A DNA stretch of 64,000 nt from JAYWXI01 sp036016955 (GTDB lineage: Bacteria > Bacteroidota > Bacteroidia > Flavobacteriales > Weeksellaceae): contig NZ_JAYWXI010000012.1 of the NCBI RefSeq assembly GCF_036016955.1, positions 8,632 through 72,631 on the forward strand. Reading direction: 5' to 3'. The translations under genes and the position numbers were made by a program. This document shows, one piece after another, positions 1 through 8,028 of this stretch; positions within the stretch are counted from its first letter, which is position 1, and each line of letters begins with the position of its first letter. Below the pieces are notes generated by a model. It worked only from the letters and a program-made list of their open reading frames with translations, was not told the origin of the DNA and made no database searches.

Positions 1-390
1 GCCCATATAATAAGCGCTCATATCGACCTGTATTTGCCGATTGATATTAGGACTATTTTTGCGATGGATAGGCTCGTAAAGGGTGTTGTGTGCGTACAAA
101 CTCACGGATTCGATCATTTCATCTATTTCTTCTGTCCAAGAAATGGTGAGTAAATCTTTTACAGGCACAGGATGCACTTTGATCTCATTCCAAAATCTAT
201 CGGATTCGTCGGATAAAATAACGATAGGATGTGCGTTGCCTTCCTTTGAAGTAGAGGTGTAGCTTTTGTCTAACCCTCTATAGATTTGATTTCCAGAAGC
301 GTCATATTGAAAGTACAATGAGACCGACTGCCCCTTCGCATTATATGAAACCCCGCATAATAAAGGTAAGTATGGTAAAAGTTTTTTCAT
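1..390 (-). CDS. Small secreted protein with T9SS type A-like sorting domain (3' end cut off)
   Basis: The 130 visible codons begin MKKLLPYLPLLCG, a short signal peptide, followed by a YDASGNQIYRG segment. The last 60 residues run VHPVPVKDLLTISW, then SVSLYAHNT, then QIQVDMSAYYMG at the window edge. This order (N-P-like turn, VSLY strand, closing Gly) matches the type A C-terminal sorting domain recognised by the type IX secretion system. Small proteins of this design, a signal peptide plus a YDxxGNQ segment plus the sorting domain, are often found next to RHS-type secreted proteins in flavobacteria. That context lies off the window and is inference. The gene is incomplete only because the window ends. 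Confidence 0.6.
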   Translation of the reverse strand, partial: MKKLLPYLPLLCGVSYNAKGQSVSLYFQYDASGNQIYRGLDKSYTSTSKEGNAHPIVILSDESDRFWNEIKVHPVPVKDLLTISWTEEIDEMIESVSLYAHNTLYEPIHRKNSPNINRQIQVDMSAYYMG

Positions 391-893
391 AATGGGTGTT
401 TAATGTGAATTGTTGGCTAATGTAATAAAAAAAATGAATTATTTAATGGTGGTAAATATTTTTATTGAATAATTAATGTGTTTTTTTTGTTAAAAGGTTG
501 GTTTTTGGAAATTAAAAAAGAAAATGAAATTTATTAATCGCATTGCAATTAATCCTAATAATTGTAAAAAATGTCAGTAGGGTTTCTCCAAAATACATTT
601 AAAACAACTCGTTGCTGCTAAAAATAGAGTTTCGGATGAAGGAAGCTTTACTTTAAATAGTTTCTTGCATTAAATCCATATCGGTATCATAAAAGTTTTA
701 AATCCACTATAACGTGAGTTTATAGTGGATGTTTTCGGAAATTCGTTATTTATCTAAAAATGAAAAAGAACGAATAATGGCAGATAGAAGGGGAGCAGAG
801 GTGGGAGACCTGCCGAACGATTGGGGTCATTTGCTCAGCCATAGGAAAAAGCTTAATATAAAAAGAGTTGTCCTAAGACAACTCTTTTTGTTT
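391..893. other. AT-rich intergenic region with one unexplained hairpin
   Basis: No convincing gene is visible in these 503 bases. The stretch 420-560 is very AT-rich. A perfect 11-bp inverted repeat, ATCCACTATAA / TTATAGTGGAT, lies at 702-712 and 720-730 with a 7-nt loop. It could terminate a short plus-strand transcript, but no promoter or reading frame for one is evident. The open frame starting at 729 runs mainly across the end of the peptidase gene on the other strand and has no coding character. Confidence 0.6.
861..888 (-). terminator. Intrinsic terminator of the M28 peptidase gene
   Basis: A perfect 12-bp stem, AAAAGAGTTGTC / GACAACTCTTTT, with a 4-nt loop sits 5 bases past the stop codon of the minus-strand gene. 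The T-run on the minus strand is part of the stem. Confidence 0.85.
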
Positions 894-2444
894 TTAAAGT
901 CCGCCTTTGCGGGTGGGTTCTTTTACTTCTGGCCACTTGGCGGTGGTGCCGGTTTGAGGATCGATGGGCATTTTTATCCGCTCGGCGGAAGCCTTTTCGG
1001 GGTCTTCGCTTGCCATGTAGGTCATAATGGCGATAAGCGCAACGTTGTTTTTTAGTTCGTCAAAGACGATTTTGTCGTAAGTGTCGCGGTTGGTATGCCA
1101 AGTGTAGGCGCCGTAAGACCAATCCGATGAAATGAGCATAAAGGCAGGAACACCGGCTGCCACAAAGGAGGCGTGGTCGCTGCTTCCTCCTCCCGGAAAG
1201 CCGGGGAACGTGGTTTTGAGGTCTTTCGTCAGTTTTTTTGGAGCGGCATTCAACCAGCGTTGAAGGTAATCATAGGAATGGAGAAAGCCTTGTCCGTTGA
1301 TGTATTGTATTCTTCCGGTTCCGTTATCCTGATTGAACACGGCCTGAATTTTATGCATTTGATCCTTATGAGCGGAAACGTATCCACGGCTTCCGTTTAA
1401 GCCTTGCTCCTCACTTCCCCAAAGGCCTACGATGATGGTTCTTTTGGGATTAGGGTAAAGTTTTTTCAGGATTCGGGCCACTTCCATCATGGTAATAACT
1501 CCCGTGCCGTTGTCGGTGGCGCCGGTCGCTCCATCCCAAGAATCCAAGTGAGCCGATAGAATCACGTATTCGTCGGGCTTTTCGCTTCCTTTGATTTCCG
1601 CAACGGTGTTAAATGTGGGGGCCATTCCCAAGTCTTTGGATTGGGCTTTAATTCTTAATCGGGGTTTTACGCCGTTACTGAGCATACGGTAGAGTTGGCC
1701 GTAGTCTTCCAACGATAAATCGACGGCGGGTATTTTTTTTGTTCCGGCTGAAAAGACTTTGTTTACGCCGAAGCCGCGTGACCAATTGCTCCACAAAATA
1801 CCGACGGCACCAGCGTCTTCAAAGGGCTTGTTTAATGTGTGGCGGTTGAAACCCAATATTTCCATGGATTTACTCCAGGCTTTGTTGGCTTCATCGGTTT
1901 CTTTTTTGTATTTCTCGAAGGTTTCTGGGCTGGCGTGTTCTTTCCAGTTGTATTCGGTTCTTCCGCTGGGTTGGTATTGGGAAACCATTACGAATTTTCC
2001 TTTTACGTTTGGAAGCCACTTTTCAAAATCCGCCTTGCTTGAAAAGAGTGGGAGCATGATGACCTCGGCGGAAATTCCATTGGCAGGGGTAGACGGCGAG
2101 AAGGCCAGTTGGCGGGCTTCCAAGGATTTGACGTAAGGGTACTCCATATCGACAGAAGAAAGCCCTCTTTCCCACGATTTCCATTCGCCCCATTGTTCGT
2201 TTTTGGCCTCAATGCCCCAATTTTTAAAGGTTTTCACAGCCCAGTCATGGGACTGTTGCATTTTAGGACTGCCTACCAAGCGGGGGCCGATGCCATCCAA
2301 AAGCTCATAGGCTAATTTTTCGAGTTGGGAGTTGGTGTAAGTTTCGTTTACGATGGCTTCCACGGTTTGCTGCTGGCTTTGCGCGGAGAGGTAAACGGTG
2401 GAGGCAAGCGAGAGTGCCCATACCAGTTTGGTGTAGTGTTTCAT
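894..2444 (-). CDS. Secreted M28 family metallopeptidase
   Basis: The 516-residue protein starts with a signal peptide (MKHYTKLVWALSLASTVYLSAQS), so it acts in the periplasm or outside. It has a PA-type insert in the first half and the M28 co-catalytic zinc site in the second: AHLDS (His299), TDNGTG (Asp311), GSEEQG (Glu345/346) and NQDNGTG (Asp373). A late SSDHASF and WHTNRDTYDK supply further active-site histidines. M28 enzymes are mostly aminopeptidases or carboxypeptidases; the exact substrate cannot be read from the sequence. It appears to be a single-gene unit with its own terminator. Confidence 0.9.
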   Translation of the reverse strand: MKHYTKLVWALSLASTVYLSAQSQQQTVEAIVNETYTNSQLEKLAYELLDGIGPRLVGSPKMQQSHDWAVKTFKNWGIEAKNEQWGEWKSWERGLSSVDMEYPYVKSLEARQLAFSPSTPANGISAEVIMLPLFSSKADFEKWLPNVKGKFVMVSQYQPSGRTEYNWKEHASPETFEKYKKETDEANKAWSKSMEILGFNRHTLNKPFEDAGAVGILWSNWSRGFGVNKVFSAGTKKIPAVDLSLEDYGQLYRMLSNGVKPRLRIKAQSKDLGMAPTFNTVAEIKGSEKPDEYVILSAHLDSWDGATGATDNGTGVITMMEVARILKKLYPNPKRTIIVGLWGSEEQGLNGSRGYVSAHKDQMHKIQAVFNQDNGTGRIQYINGQGFLHSYDYLQRWLNAAPKKLTKDLKTTFPGFPGGGSSDHASFVAAGVPAFMLISSDWSYGAYTWHTNRDTYDKIVFDELKNNVALIAIMTYMASEDPEKASAERIKMPIDPQTGTTAKWPEVKEPTRKGGL

Positions 2445-2493
2445 TCGGTTTTAATTTTTGACCGACAATTTAGCAATTAATTTTCATATTAAA

Positions 2494-2522
2494 AAGGACG
2501 GCCTTTTCGAAGAGCCGTCCTT
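2494..2522 (-). terminator. Intrinsic terminator of the DEAD-box helicase gene
   Basis: The arms GGACGGC / GCCGTCC, extended by AA/TT, pair around an 11-nt loop. On the minus strand the stem is followed by a T-run at 2495-2491. It lies just past the helicase stop codon. Confidence 0.85.
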
Positions 2523-2535
2523 GGGTATGAGGAGA

Positions 2536-3780
2536 TTACGAAGGCCTTCTGGCCGATCCCGTTTTTTTTACGTTCCTTTTAAAGCGGTTTTCCGTTTTGG
2601 GTTGGGCTCTTACGGGTCGGTTATTGCTGTCCCTTTTTTGTTCGATGAGGTTGTCCGTGTGGTAAGGGTGGTCTTTCACCACGGGGATTTTTTTGCCGAT
2701 TAATTTCTCGGTGTTGCGAAGGTTGGCTAAATCCAAACCGTCAACAAAAGAGATGGATTGCCCTTCGTTACCCGCTCTTCCGGTTCGTCCGATGCGGTGG
2801 ACGTAGGTTTCGGAGACGTCGGAAAGCTCGTAGTTGATAACGTGTTTCAATTCGTCGATGTCAATGCCTCTTGCGGCAATGTCTGTGGCGATGAGAACTC
2901 TTGTTTTTCCCGATTTGAAATTGTTAAGGGCGCTTTGCCTTTGATTTTGGGATTTATTGCCATGAATGGCTTCGGTGGAAATACCGCTTTTTTGCAGTTT
3001 TTTTGCAATTTTGTCGGCTCCGTGTTTGGTTCTGGAAAAAACCAAGACCGATTCGGTGATATGGTTTTTAAGAATATGGGTCAATAGGTCTAGTTTGTTC
3101 TCTTTTTCTACGAAATACACGGTTTGTTGTATGGTGTCCGCTGTTGAAGAAACGGGGGTGACGGAAACCCGAACCGGCTGCGTTAGCATGGCATCGGCCA
3201 AATTTTTTATTTCTTCGGGGAAGGTGGCCGAGAAGAACAACGTTTGCCTTTGGGTTGGGAGTAATTTTACCACTCTTTTGACATCGTGTACAAACCCCAT
3301 GTCGAGCATGCGGTCGGCTTCATCCAAAACGAAGATTTCCAAATGTTTAAGCGAGATGAGGCCTTGCCCGATGAAGTCCAGGAGTCTTCCGGGCGTTGCG
3401 ATGAGAATGTCGGTTCCTTTTTTCAGGGCATTTTCCTGTGCGCCTTGCTTCACGCCTCCGAAAATCACGAGGGTTTTCAGCGGAAGGTGCCTTCCGTAAG
3501 CCTTGAAGCTCTCGTCAATTTGGATGGCGAGTTCTCTTGTCGGTGTTAGAATTAACGCTTTGATGTGCGAATTACGGTTGGCTTTTTTGTGGAGGTTTTG
3601 CAGGATGGGAATGGCAAAGGCTGCGGTTTTTCCCGTTCCTGTTTGGGCGGTTCCCAAAAGGTCTTTCCCGCGAAGGATTTCCGGGATGGATTGTTGTTGA
3701 ATGGGGGTAGGATTAGTATATCCTTCTTCTTGTAGAGCCTTTTGTATGGGCTCAATCAGGTTTAGTTCTGAGAAATTCAA
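2536..3780 (-). CDS. ATP-dependent RNA helicase, DEAD-box (RhlE-like)
   Basis: The 414-residue protein has the full helicase core in order: Q motif (PTPIQQQSIP), Walker A AQTGTGKT near residue 45, PTREL, VLDEADRML (Asp153-Asp156), SAT, and the C-terminal VFSRTKHGAD and HRIGRTGRAG motifs. The tail after residue 380 is basic, as in RhlE/RhlB-type helicases that work on rRNA or mRNA in the cytoplasm. The family is clear; assignment to RhlE over other DEAD helicases is inference. A TACCTTTG promoter element lies about 60 bases upstream of the start. Confidence 0.92.
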   Translation of the reverse strand: MNFSELNLIEPIQKALQEEGYTNPTPIQQQSIPEILRGKDLLGTAQTGTGKTAAFAIPILQNLHKKANRNSHIKALILTPTRELAIQIDESFKAYGRHLPLKTLVIFGGVKQGAQENALKKGTDILIATPGRLLDFIGQGLISLKHLEIFVLDEADRMLDMGFVHDVKRVVKLLPTQRQTLFFSATFPEEIKNLADAMLTQPVRVSVTPVSSTADTIQQTVYFVEKENKLDLLTHILKNHITESVLVFSRTKHGADKIAKKLQKSGISTEAIHGNKSQNQRQSALNNFKSGKTRVLIATDIAARGIDIDELKHVINYELSDVSETYVHRIGRTGRAGNEGQSISFVDGLDLANLRNTEKLIGKKIPVVKDHPYHTDNLIEQKRDSNNRPVRAQPKTENRFKRNVKKTGSARRPS

Positions 3781-3804
3781 ATGAATGAGGTTTGGTTAAT
3801 GATA

Positions 3805-3835
3805 AAAAAGTTCCTCCGATAAAAGAGGAATTTTA
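3805..3835 (-). terminator. Intrinsic terminator of obgE
   Basis: TTCCTC (3811-3816) pairs with GAGGAA (3825-3830). On the minus strand it is followed by a run of Ts (complement of the As at 3804-3809). It lies between the obgE stop and the helicase start. Confidence 0.75.
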
Positions 3836-3841
3836 CTTTTG

Positions 3842-3849
3842 CAAAGGTA
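3842..3849 (-). promoter_or_regulatory. Promoter -7 element for the DEAD-box helicase
   Basis: TACCTTTG on the minus strand matches the Bacteroidota TAnnTTTG consensus and points to the helicase start at 3780. Confidence 0.5.
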
Positions 3850-3861
3850 GGTTAAAATAAA

Positions 3862-4866
3862 TTAACCGTTTGGATGTTCCGATGGGCCGTGCAATTGTTT
3901 CCAAATGGCGTCTTTAAGTTCGGTTAGCCCTTCGCCGGTAACGCCCGAGAAAAACAGTGGCTGTCGGTTTTCTGGGAATTCGGCGGCGATTTCTCGTTTT
4001 AGTTCGTCGTCGAGCAAATCGGCTTTCGATACGGATACGATGAAATCTTTGTCGAGCAGTTCGGGGTTGTATTCTTTGAGTTCGTTTTCAAGAATTTTAA
4101 ACTCCTGAAAATGATCTTCCGAATCGGACGGGATAAGGAATAAAAGAATAGAATTTCGTTCGATGTGTCTTAGGAAACGATGGCCTAAGCCTTTTCCTTC
4201 GGCTGCGCCTTCGATGATACCGGGAATGTCGGCCATTACGAACGACCTGTAATTTCGGTAATTTACGATGCCTAAGTTAGGGGTTAGGGTGGTAAAAGCA
4301 TAATCGGCAATCTTAGGCTTTGCGGCCGATACCGCCGATAAAAGTGTTGATTTTCCGGCATTGGGAAATCCGACCAGTCCCACATCGGCCAGCACTTTCA
4401 ATTCAAAAACAATATAACCTTCTTCGCCGGGAAGCCCGGGTTGAGCGTAGCGGGGAGTCTGGCTGGTGGACGATTTGAAATGTTCGTTGCCCAAGCCGCC
4501 TTTTCCTCCTTTCATTAAGATGATCTCCTGTCCGTCTTCCAAAATTTCGCCGATAATTTCGCCGTCTTCGTTTTTGGCAATTGTTCCGATGGGAACTTCA
4601 ATGTAGACGTCTTTTCCATCGGCGCCGGTCAGTTGGTTTTTTCCGCCGTTTTCGCCACGCTCAGCCTTTACGTGTCGGGTGTAGCGTAAGGGAAGCAGAG
4701 TCCACTCGTGGGCATTGCCTTTCATGATGATGTGTCCACCACGTCCGCCGTCGCCGCCGTCGGGGCCTCCTTTAGGAATGTATTTTTCCCTTCGCAAGTG
4801 GGCGGATCCGGCTCCACCGTGGCCGGATTTGCAATGTATTTTTACGTAATCGACAAAGTTTGACAT
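3862..4866 (-). CDS. obgE: GTPase ObgE/CgtA, ribosome assembly
   Basis: The start MSNFVDYVKIHCK at 4866 matches the family; the open frame continues 24 codons further upstream without resembling Obg. The 334-residue product has the glycine-rich Obg fold (GGxGGxG-type segments such as GGPDGGDGGRGG). The GTPase domain follows, with G1 GFPNAGKST, switch DIPGIIEGA and a G4-like SKAD in place of the common NKxD. Obg proteins assist maturation of the large ribosomal subunit and respond to guanine nucleotide levels. It follows hpt and adk on the same strand, so the cluster links purine salvage, nucleotide balance and a GTPase. Confidence 0.95.
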   Translation of the reverse strand: MSNFVDYVKIHCKSGHGGAGSAHLRREKYIPKGGPDGGDGGRGGHIIMKGNAHEWTLLPLRYTRHVKAERGENGGKNQLTGADGKDVYIEVPIGTIAKNEDGEIIGEILEDGQEIILMKGGKGGLGNEHFKSSTSQTPRYAQPGLPGEEGYIVFELKVLADVGLVGFPNAGKSTLLSAVSAAKPKIADYAFTTLTPNLGIVNYRNYRSFVMADIPGIIEGAAEGKGLGHRFLRHIERNSILLFLIPSDSEDHFQEFKILENELKEYNPELLDKDFIVSVSKADLLDDELKREIAAEFPENRQPLFFSGVTGEGLTELKDAIWKQLHGPSEHPNG

Positions 4867-4954
4867 AGTATAGACAGGCTCGGAGTTAAGAAAAAGTGAT
4901 GAATACGGATCCTTTTGGGGATCGGGGGTATCCATCACTTTTGGGGCAATTGTA

Positions 4955-5533
4955 TTATTTTATTTTTTCGATTTCGGCGTATAGTTTCTCGGAAATTTCG
5001 GAAATTTCCCCTACACCGTTGACTTCCACATATTTGCCTTGTTGCTTGTAGAGTTCGGCTACTTCGGCTGTTTTGGCGTAGTATTCCTTGATGCGGTTTC
5101 GGATGATGCCTTCATCGGCGTCATCGCTTCTTCCACTGGTTTCGCCTCTTTTCAGAAGCCTTCCGACGAGGGTTTCGTCTTCCACCACAAGGGCAAGGCA
5201 GAGGTCAATCTTATCGCCGAGAACGTCTTGGACAATCGTTTCCAAAGCTTCGGTCTGTTTAGCGGTTCTCGGGAATCCGTCAAAAATGAATCCGGCAGCT
5301 TGGGTTGGTTTTTTCAGTTCGTCCACCAGCATGTCGATGGTCACTTGGTCGGGAACCAATTCACCTTTATCCATGTAAGACTTGGCAAGGGTGCCTAGCT
5401 CGGTTTCGTTTTTGATGTTATGGCGGAACAAATCTCCGGTCGAAATTTGTTTGAGGTTAAATTTTTCGATAAGATTTTGAGCCTGAGTGCCCTTTCCGCT
5501 TCCCGGAGGCCCAAATAATACGATATTGATCAT
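4955..5533 (-). CDS. adk: Adenylate kinase
   Basis: The 192-residue protein starts MINIVLFGPPGSGKGTQAQ, the adenylate kinase P-loop, and continues with STGDLFRHNI, FIFDGFPRT and the LID segment RLLKRGETSGRSDDADE. The short LID lacks zinc-binding cysteines. The enzyme interconverts ATP + AMP and 2 ADP. It lies 24 bases downstream of hpt and 89 bases upstream of obgE on the same strand, probably as one transcript. Confidence 0.96.
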   Translation of the reverse strand: MINIVLFGPPGSGKGTQAQNLIEKFNLKQISTGDLFRHNIKNETELGTLAKSYMDKGELVPDQVTIDMLVDELKKPTQAAGFIFDGFPRTAKQTEALETIVQDVLGDKIDLCLALVVEDETLVGRLLKRGETSGRSDDADEGIIRNRIKEYYAKTAEVAELYKQQGKYVEVNGVGEISEISEKLYAEIEKIK

Positions 5534-5557
5534 CAGATTAGGTTTATTTTGAAAAAA

Positions 5558-6112
5558 TTAATGATTGATTCTGCCTTCCGAAAGCTGGTATAAATCCGGT
5601 AGGTTTCGTCCGAGTTCGTCATAATCAAGCCCGTAGCCTAGGACGAACTTATTGGGGATTTCTTTGGCCACGTAGTGGATTTTGAAATCTTTTTTATAAA
5701 CCTCCGGTTTGAGTAATAGGGTGGCTACCCTTAGCGATTTTGGACGTTGGGTGCTTTCGAAGTAGTTGTACAGACTCTCGATGGTGTTGCCTGTGTCGAC
5801 AATGTCTTCCATCAGGATGATGGGTCTTCCTTCGACTTCTTTGGTTAGGTCCATTTTTTTGTAGACGATTCCTGTAGATTGGGTGCCGGCGTAAGAGCTC
5901 ATTTGGATGAAGGCGATTTCGCAGGGGCCCGGATAATGTTTCAGAAAATCGGAGAAAAACATGATAACCCCGTTCAGTACCCCTATGAATACGGGGGTTT
6001 CGTCTTTATAATCTTCATACACTTTTAGGGCGAGATCTTTGACGATCTGTTGCAACTCTTCGTTTTTAAGATAAGGGACAAAGGTTTTGTCGTGAACTGT
6101 AATTGTTTCCAT
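5558..6112 (-). CDS. hpt: Hypoxanthine phosphoribosyltransferase
   Basis: Starting at METITVHDKTF (6112) gives a 184-residue protein of normal family length; 15 further upstream codons would include the promoter element. The PRPP-binding motif ILMEDIVDTGNTI is intact. The enzyme salvages hypoxanthine and guanine to IMP and GMP. A TAATTTTG element at 6131-6138 on the minus strand is a fitting promoter for the hpt-adk-obgE cluster. Confidence 0.95.
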   Translation of the reverse strand: METITVHDKTFVPYLKNEELQQIVKDLALKVYEDYKDETPVFIGVLNGVIMFFSDFLKHYPGPCEIAFIQMSSYAGTQSTGIVYKKMDLTKEVEGRPIILMEDIVDTGNTIESLYNYFESTQRPKSLRVATLLLKPEVYKKDFKIHYVAKEIPNKFVLGYGLDYDELGRNLPDLYQLSEGRINH

Positions 6113-6130
6113 AAATTGGTTTCCAAAGGG

Positions 6131-6138
6131 CAAAATTA
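6131..6138 (-). promoter_or_regulatory. Promoter -7 element of hpt-adk-obgE
   Basis: The minus strand reads TAATTTTG, a match to TAnnTTTG, 19 bases before the chosen hpt start. Confidence 0.5.
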
Positions 6139-6239
6139 AGGATTTTTTACCAAACAAACGGAGGGCGGAAAGAAGATGACAACGTGTGGGAAGGTGAAAA
6201 AACCTTATATTCGCATTGAAAATTAGAGATTTTAAAATT

Positions 6240-6920
6240 ATGCGGCGTCTTTTTTTTATTGTGATAAAGGGTATTGGCGGTTTGTTAGGGTTGGTTTTGC
6301 TTTATGTTTTTTTGGGGTATTTTGTTCCTTTTTTGCCGGTTCAGGCAGAAGCTACGCCTGAGCCTAAAGTCGTCAAGGGGTTTATTATGACCAATGGGGT
6401 TCATACGGATATCGTGATGCCTGTGGTGTCCGAACAGGTGGACTGGAGTGAGCGTTTTCCTTACGAGAATCTTCGGTCTGGAGCATCAGATTACCGTTAT
6501 ATTGCGATAGGCTGGGGGGATAAAGGGTTTTATTTGGATACGCCGACATGGGCGGAATTGAAGCCTTCCACGGCGTTAAAGGCGGCGTTTTGGCTGGGAG
6601 ATGCGGCGGTGCATGCCACGTATTATAAATCGGTGCAAGAAGGAGAGGATGTAAGGGCTTTTACCATGACCGAGCGGCAGTACCGCCAGTTGATAGAGTT
6701 TATCGACGGTTCGATGGAGAAAAGGGATCAGCGGTATATTCCGATAAAGACCGAGGCGGTTTATGGGGATAATGATGCGTTTTATGAAGCGAAAGGCTCG
6801 TATAGTTTTTTGCATACTTGTAATACTTGGGCTAATAATGCGCTGAAAGCAGCGGGGCAGAAGGCGGCTTTATGGACGCCTACGGACTTTGGCCTATTTC
6901 GCCATTACGAGAAAAAATAA
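6240..6920 (+). CDS. DUF2459 / TIGR02117 family protein
   Basis: The first ATG at 6240 gives 226 residues; an upstream in-frame TTG at 6216 overlaps a probable TATATTCG promoter element and is less likely. One N-terminal membrane segment (residues 2-30) is followed by the family core: GFIMTNGVHTDIVMP, IAIGWGDKGFYLDTPTW and HTCNTWANNALKAAG. The conserved His and Cys suggest an NlpC/P60-like thiol hydrolase fold facing the periplasm, but the function of this family is not established. The next gene begins 26 bases downstream and probably shares its transcript. Confidence 0.75.
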   Translation: MRRLFFIVIKGIGGLLGLVLLYVFLGYFVPFLPVQAEATPEPKVVKGFIMTNGVHTDIVMPVVSEQVDWSERFPYENLRSGASDYRYIAIGWGDKGFYLDTPTWAELKPSTALKAAFWLGDAAVHATYYKSVQEGEDVRAFTMTERQYRQLIEFIDGSMEKRDQRYIPIKTEAVYGDNDAFYEAKGSYSFLHTCNTWANNALKAAGQKAALWTPTDFGLFRHYEKK

Positions 6921-6946
6921 TAATCAACCAGAAAAACATTGGATTT

Positions 6947-8023
6947 TTGACATTGAAACACATTGCCTATATCGAGTTGGATACGCACGCGGAGATAGCC
7001 TCACGGTTTATGGCTTTGGCCGAAGGTCTTGACTTTTGTCGGGTGGATTACTATTTCTCGGAGAAAATCATGGGACGTTTGGATGCCGGTGGGCTTTCTT
7101 CGGGACAGATTTGCGTTGCGGAGGCCTCTGCGTTGCTGGAAGCCATGACCGGGAAGTCTTACGATTTGGTAGTGATAGGAACCGTGCATCGTTATTTTCG
7201 GGTGTTCCGACGGGTGGCGGATCGGTATAAGACGGCCGTGGTGGTTCATAACGTTAATTTTAGCGGATTGTCGCGGTGGCAATTGCTGCGGGCTGTGATG
7301 GAAGGAGATTGGGTTTACCGTTTGAAATTGCTTTTTAGAGAAGGGTTAATGGCGGCTCCTTCCGTTTACCGTCTGGCGGATTACCGATTGGTATTGGATA
7401 ACGGGTTGTCGGGAGCATTGGCAACGATTTGGGACGGGAAATCGAAGGTGCTTCCTTTGTTTTTCAATGCGTATGGAGAAGGCTCTCGGGAGGCGGAACT
7501 TACGGTGGTGGTTCCGGGGGCGGTTTCTCAAAAACGTCGGGATTATGCTCATATTTTAAAGACGCTTGAGACGTTTACGACTCCGATTAGGGTGGTTTTT
7601 TTGGGGAAATGCGAAGGGGCAGAACTGGAGAGGGTAAAGGCTTTTGAACGGACTAAACCGCTGGGAGTTTCGTTGGTTTATTTTACGGAAAAAGTTCCTC
7701 AGGACCGGTTTAACGAATGGATGAAGCGGGCGCATGTTTTGTGGTGTCCTTTGCGTATCGAAACTTCTTTTTTCGGTTGCAGAGAAGTCTATGGTACGAC
7801 GAAAATGACGGGGAATTTGGGCGATGCCATTGGTTTTGCCAAGCCGGTTGTTTTTCCCAAGGGGTATGCTGGTCTTTTGCCTTTTACGGAGGAGGAGTCC
7901 GATCGGTTGGAGGCGCAGTTAAGAGCATTGGCTCATCGGACGGAGGCGGATTTTGAAACCTACTCCAAAGCGAATGTTTCTCGGGCTTTTGAAAGAAGTT
8001 TAAACGAAATGCTTGAAGGGTAA
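6947..8023 (+). CDS. Glycosyltransferase-like protein
   Basis: A TTG at 6947 gives 358 residues beginning (M)TLKHIAYIELDTHAEIAS; earlier codons overlap the preceding gene and there is no ATG in the gap. The protein has a two-lobed GT4-like pattern. The N-lobe includes VVIGTVHRYFR and VVVHNVNFS. The C-lobe includes VVVPGAVSQKRRDY, VVFLGKCEGAEL, FNEWMKRAHVLWCPL and GFAKPVVFPKGY. Such enzymes transfer sugars from nucleotide donors to lipid or polysaccharide acceptors. It faces the flippase gene tail-to-tail, so both may serve surface polysaccharide assembly. The acceptor is unknown and the start codon is uncertain. Confidence 0.65.
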   Translation: MTLKHIAYIELDTHAEIASRFMALAEGLDFCRVDYYFSEKIMGRLDAGGLSSGQICVAEASALLEAMTGKSYDLVVIGTVHRYFRVFRRVADRYKTAVVVHNVNFSGLSRWQLLRAVMEGDWVYRLKLLFREGLMAAPSVYRLADYRLVLDNGLSGALATIWDGKSKVLPLFFNAYGEGSREAELTVVVPGAVSQKRRDYAHILKTLETFTTPIRVVFLGKCEGAELERVKAFERTKPLGVSLVYFTEKVPQDRFNEWMKRAHVLWCPLRIETSFFGCREVYGTTKMTGNLGDAIGFAKPVVFPKGYAGLLPFTEEESDRLEAQLRALAHRTEADFETYSKANVSRAFERSLNEMLEG

Positions 8024-8028
8024 GTCGG

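Noticed and set aside
729..1055. Plus-strand frame of 108 codons
   Set aside because: Half of it is antisense to the M28 peptidase C-terminus and it crosses the terminator at 861-888.
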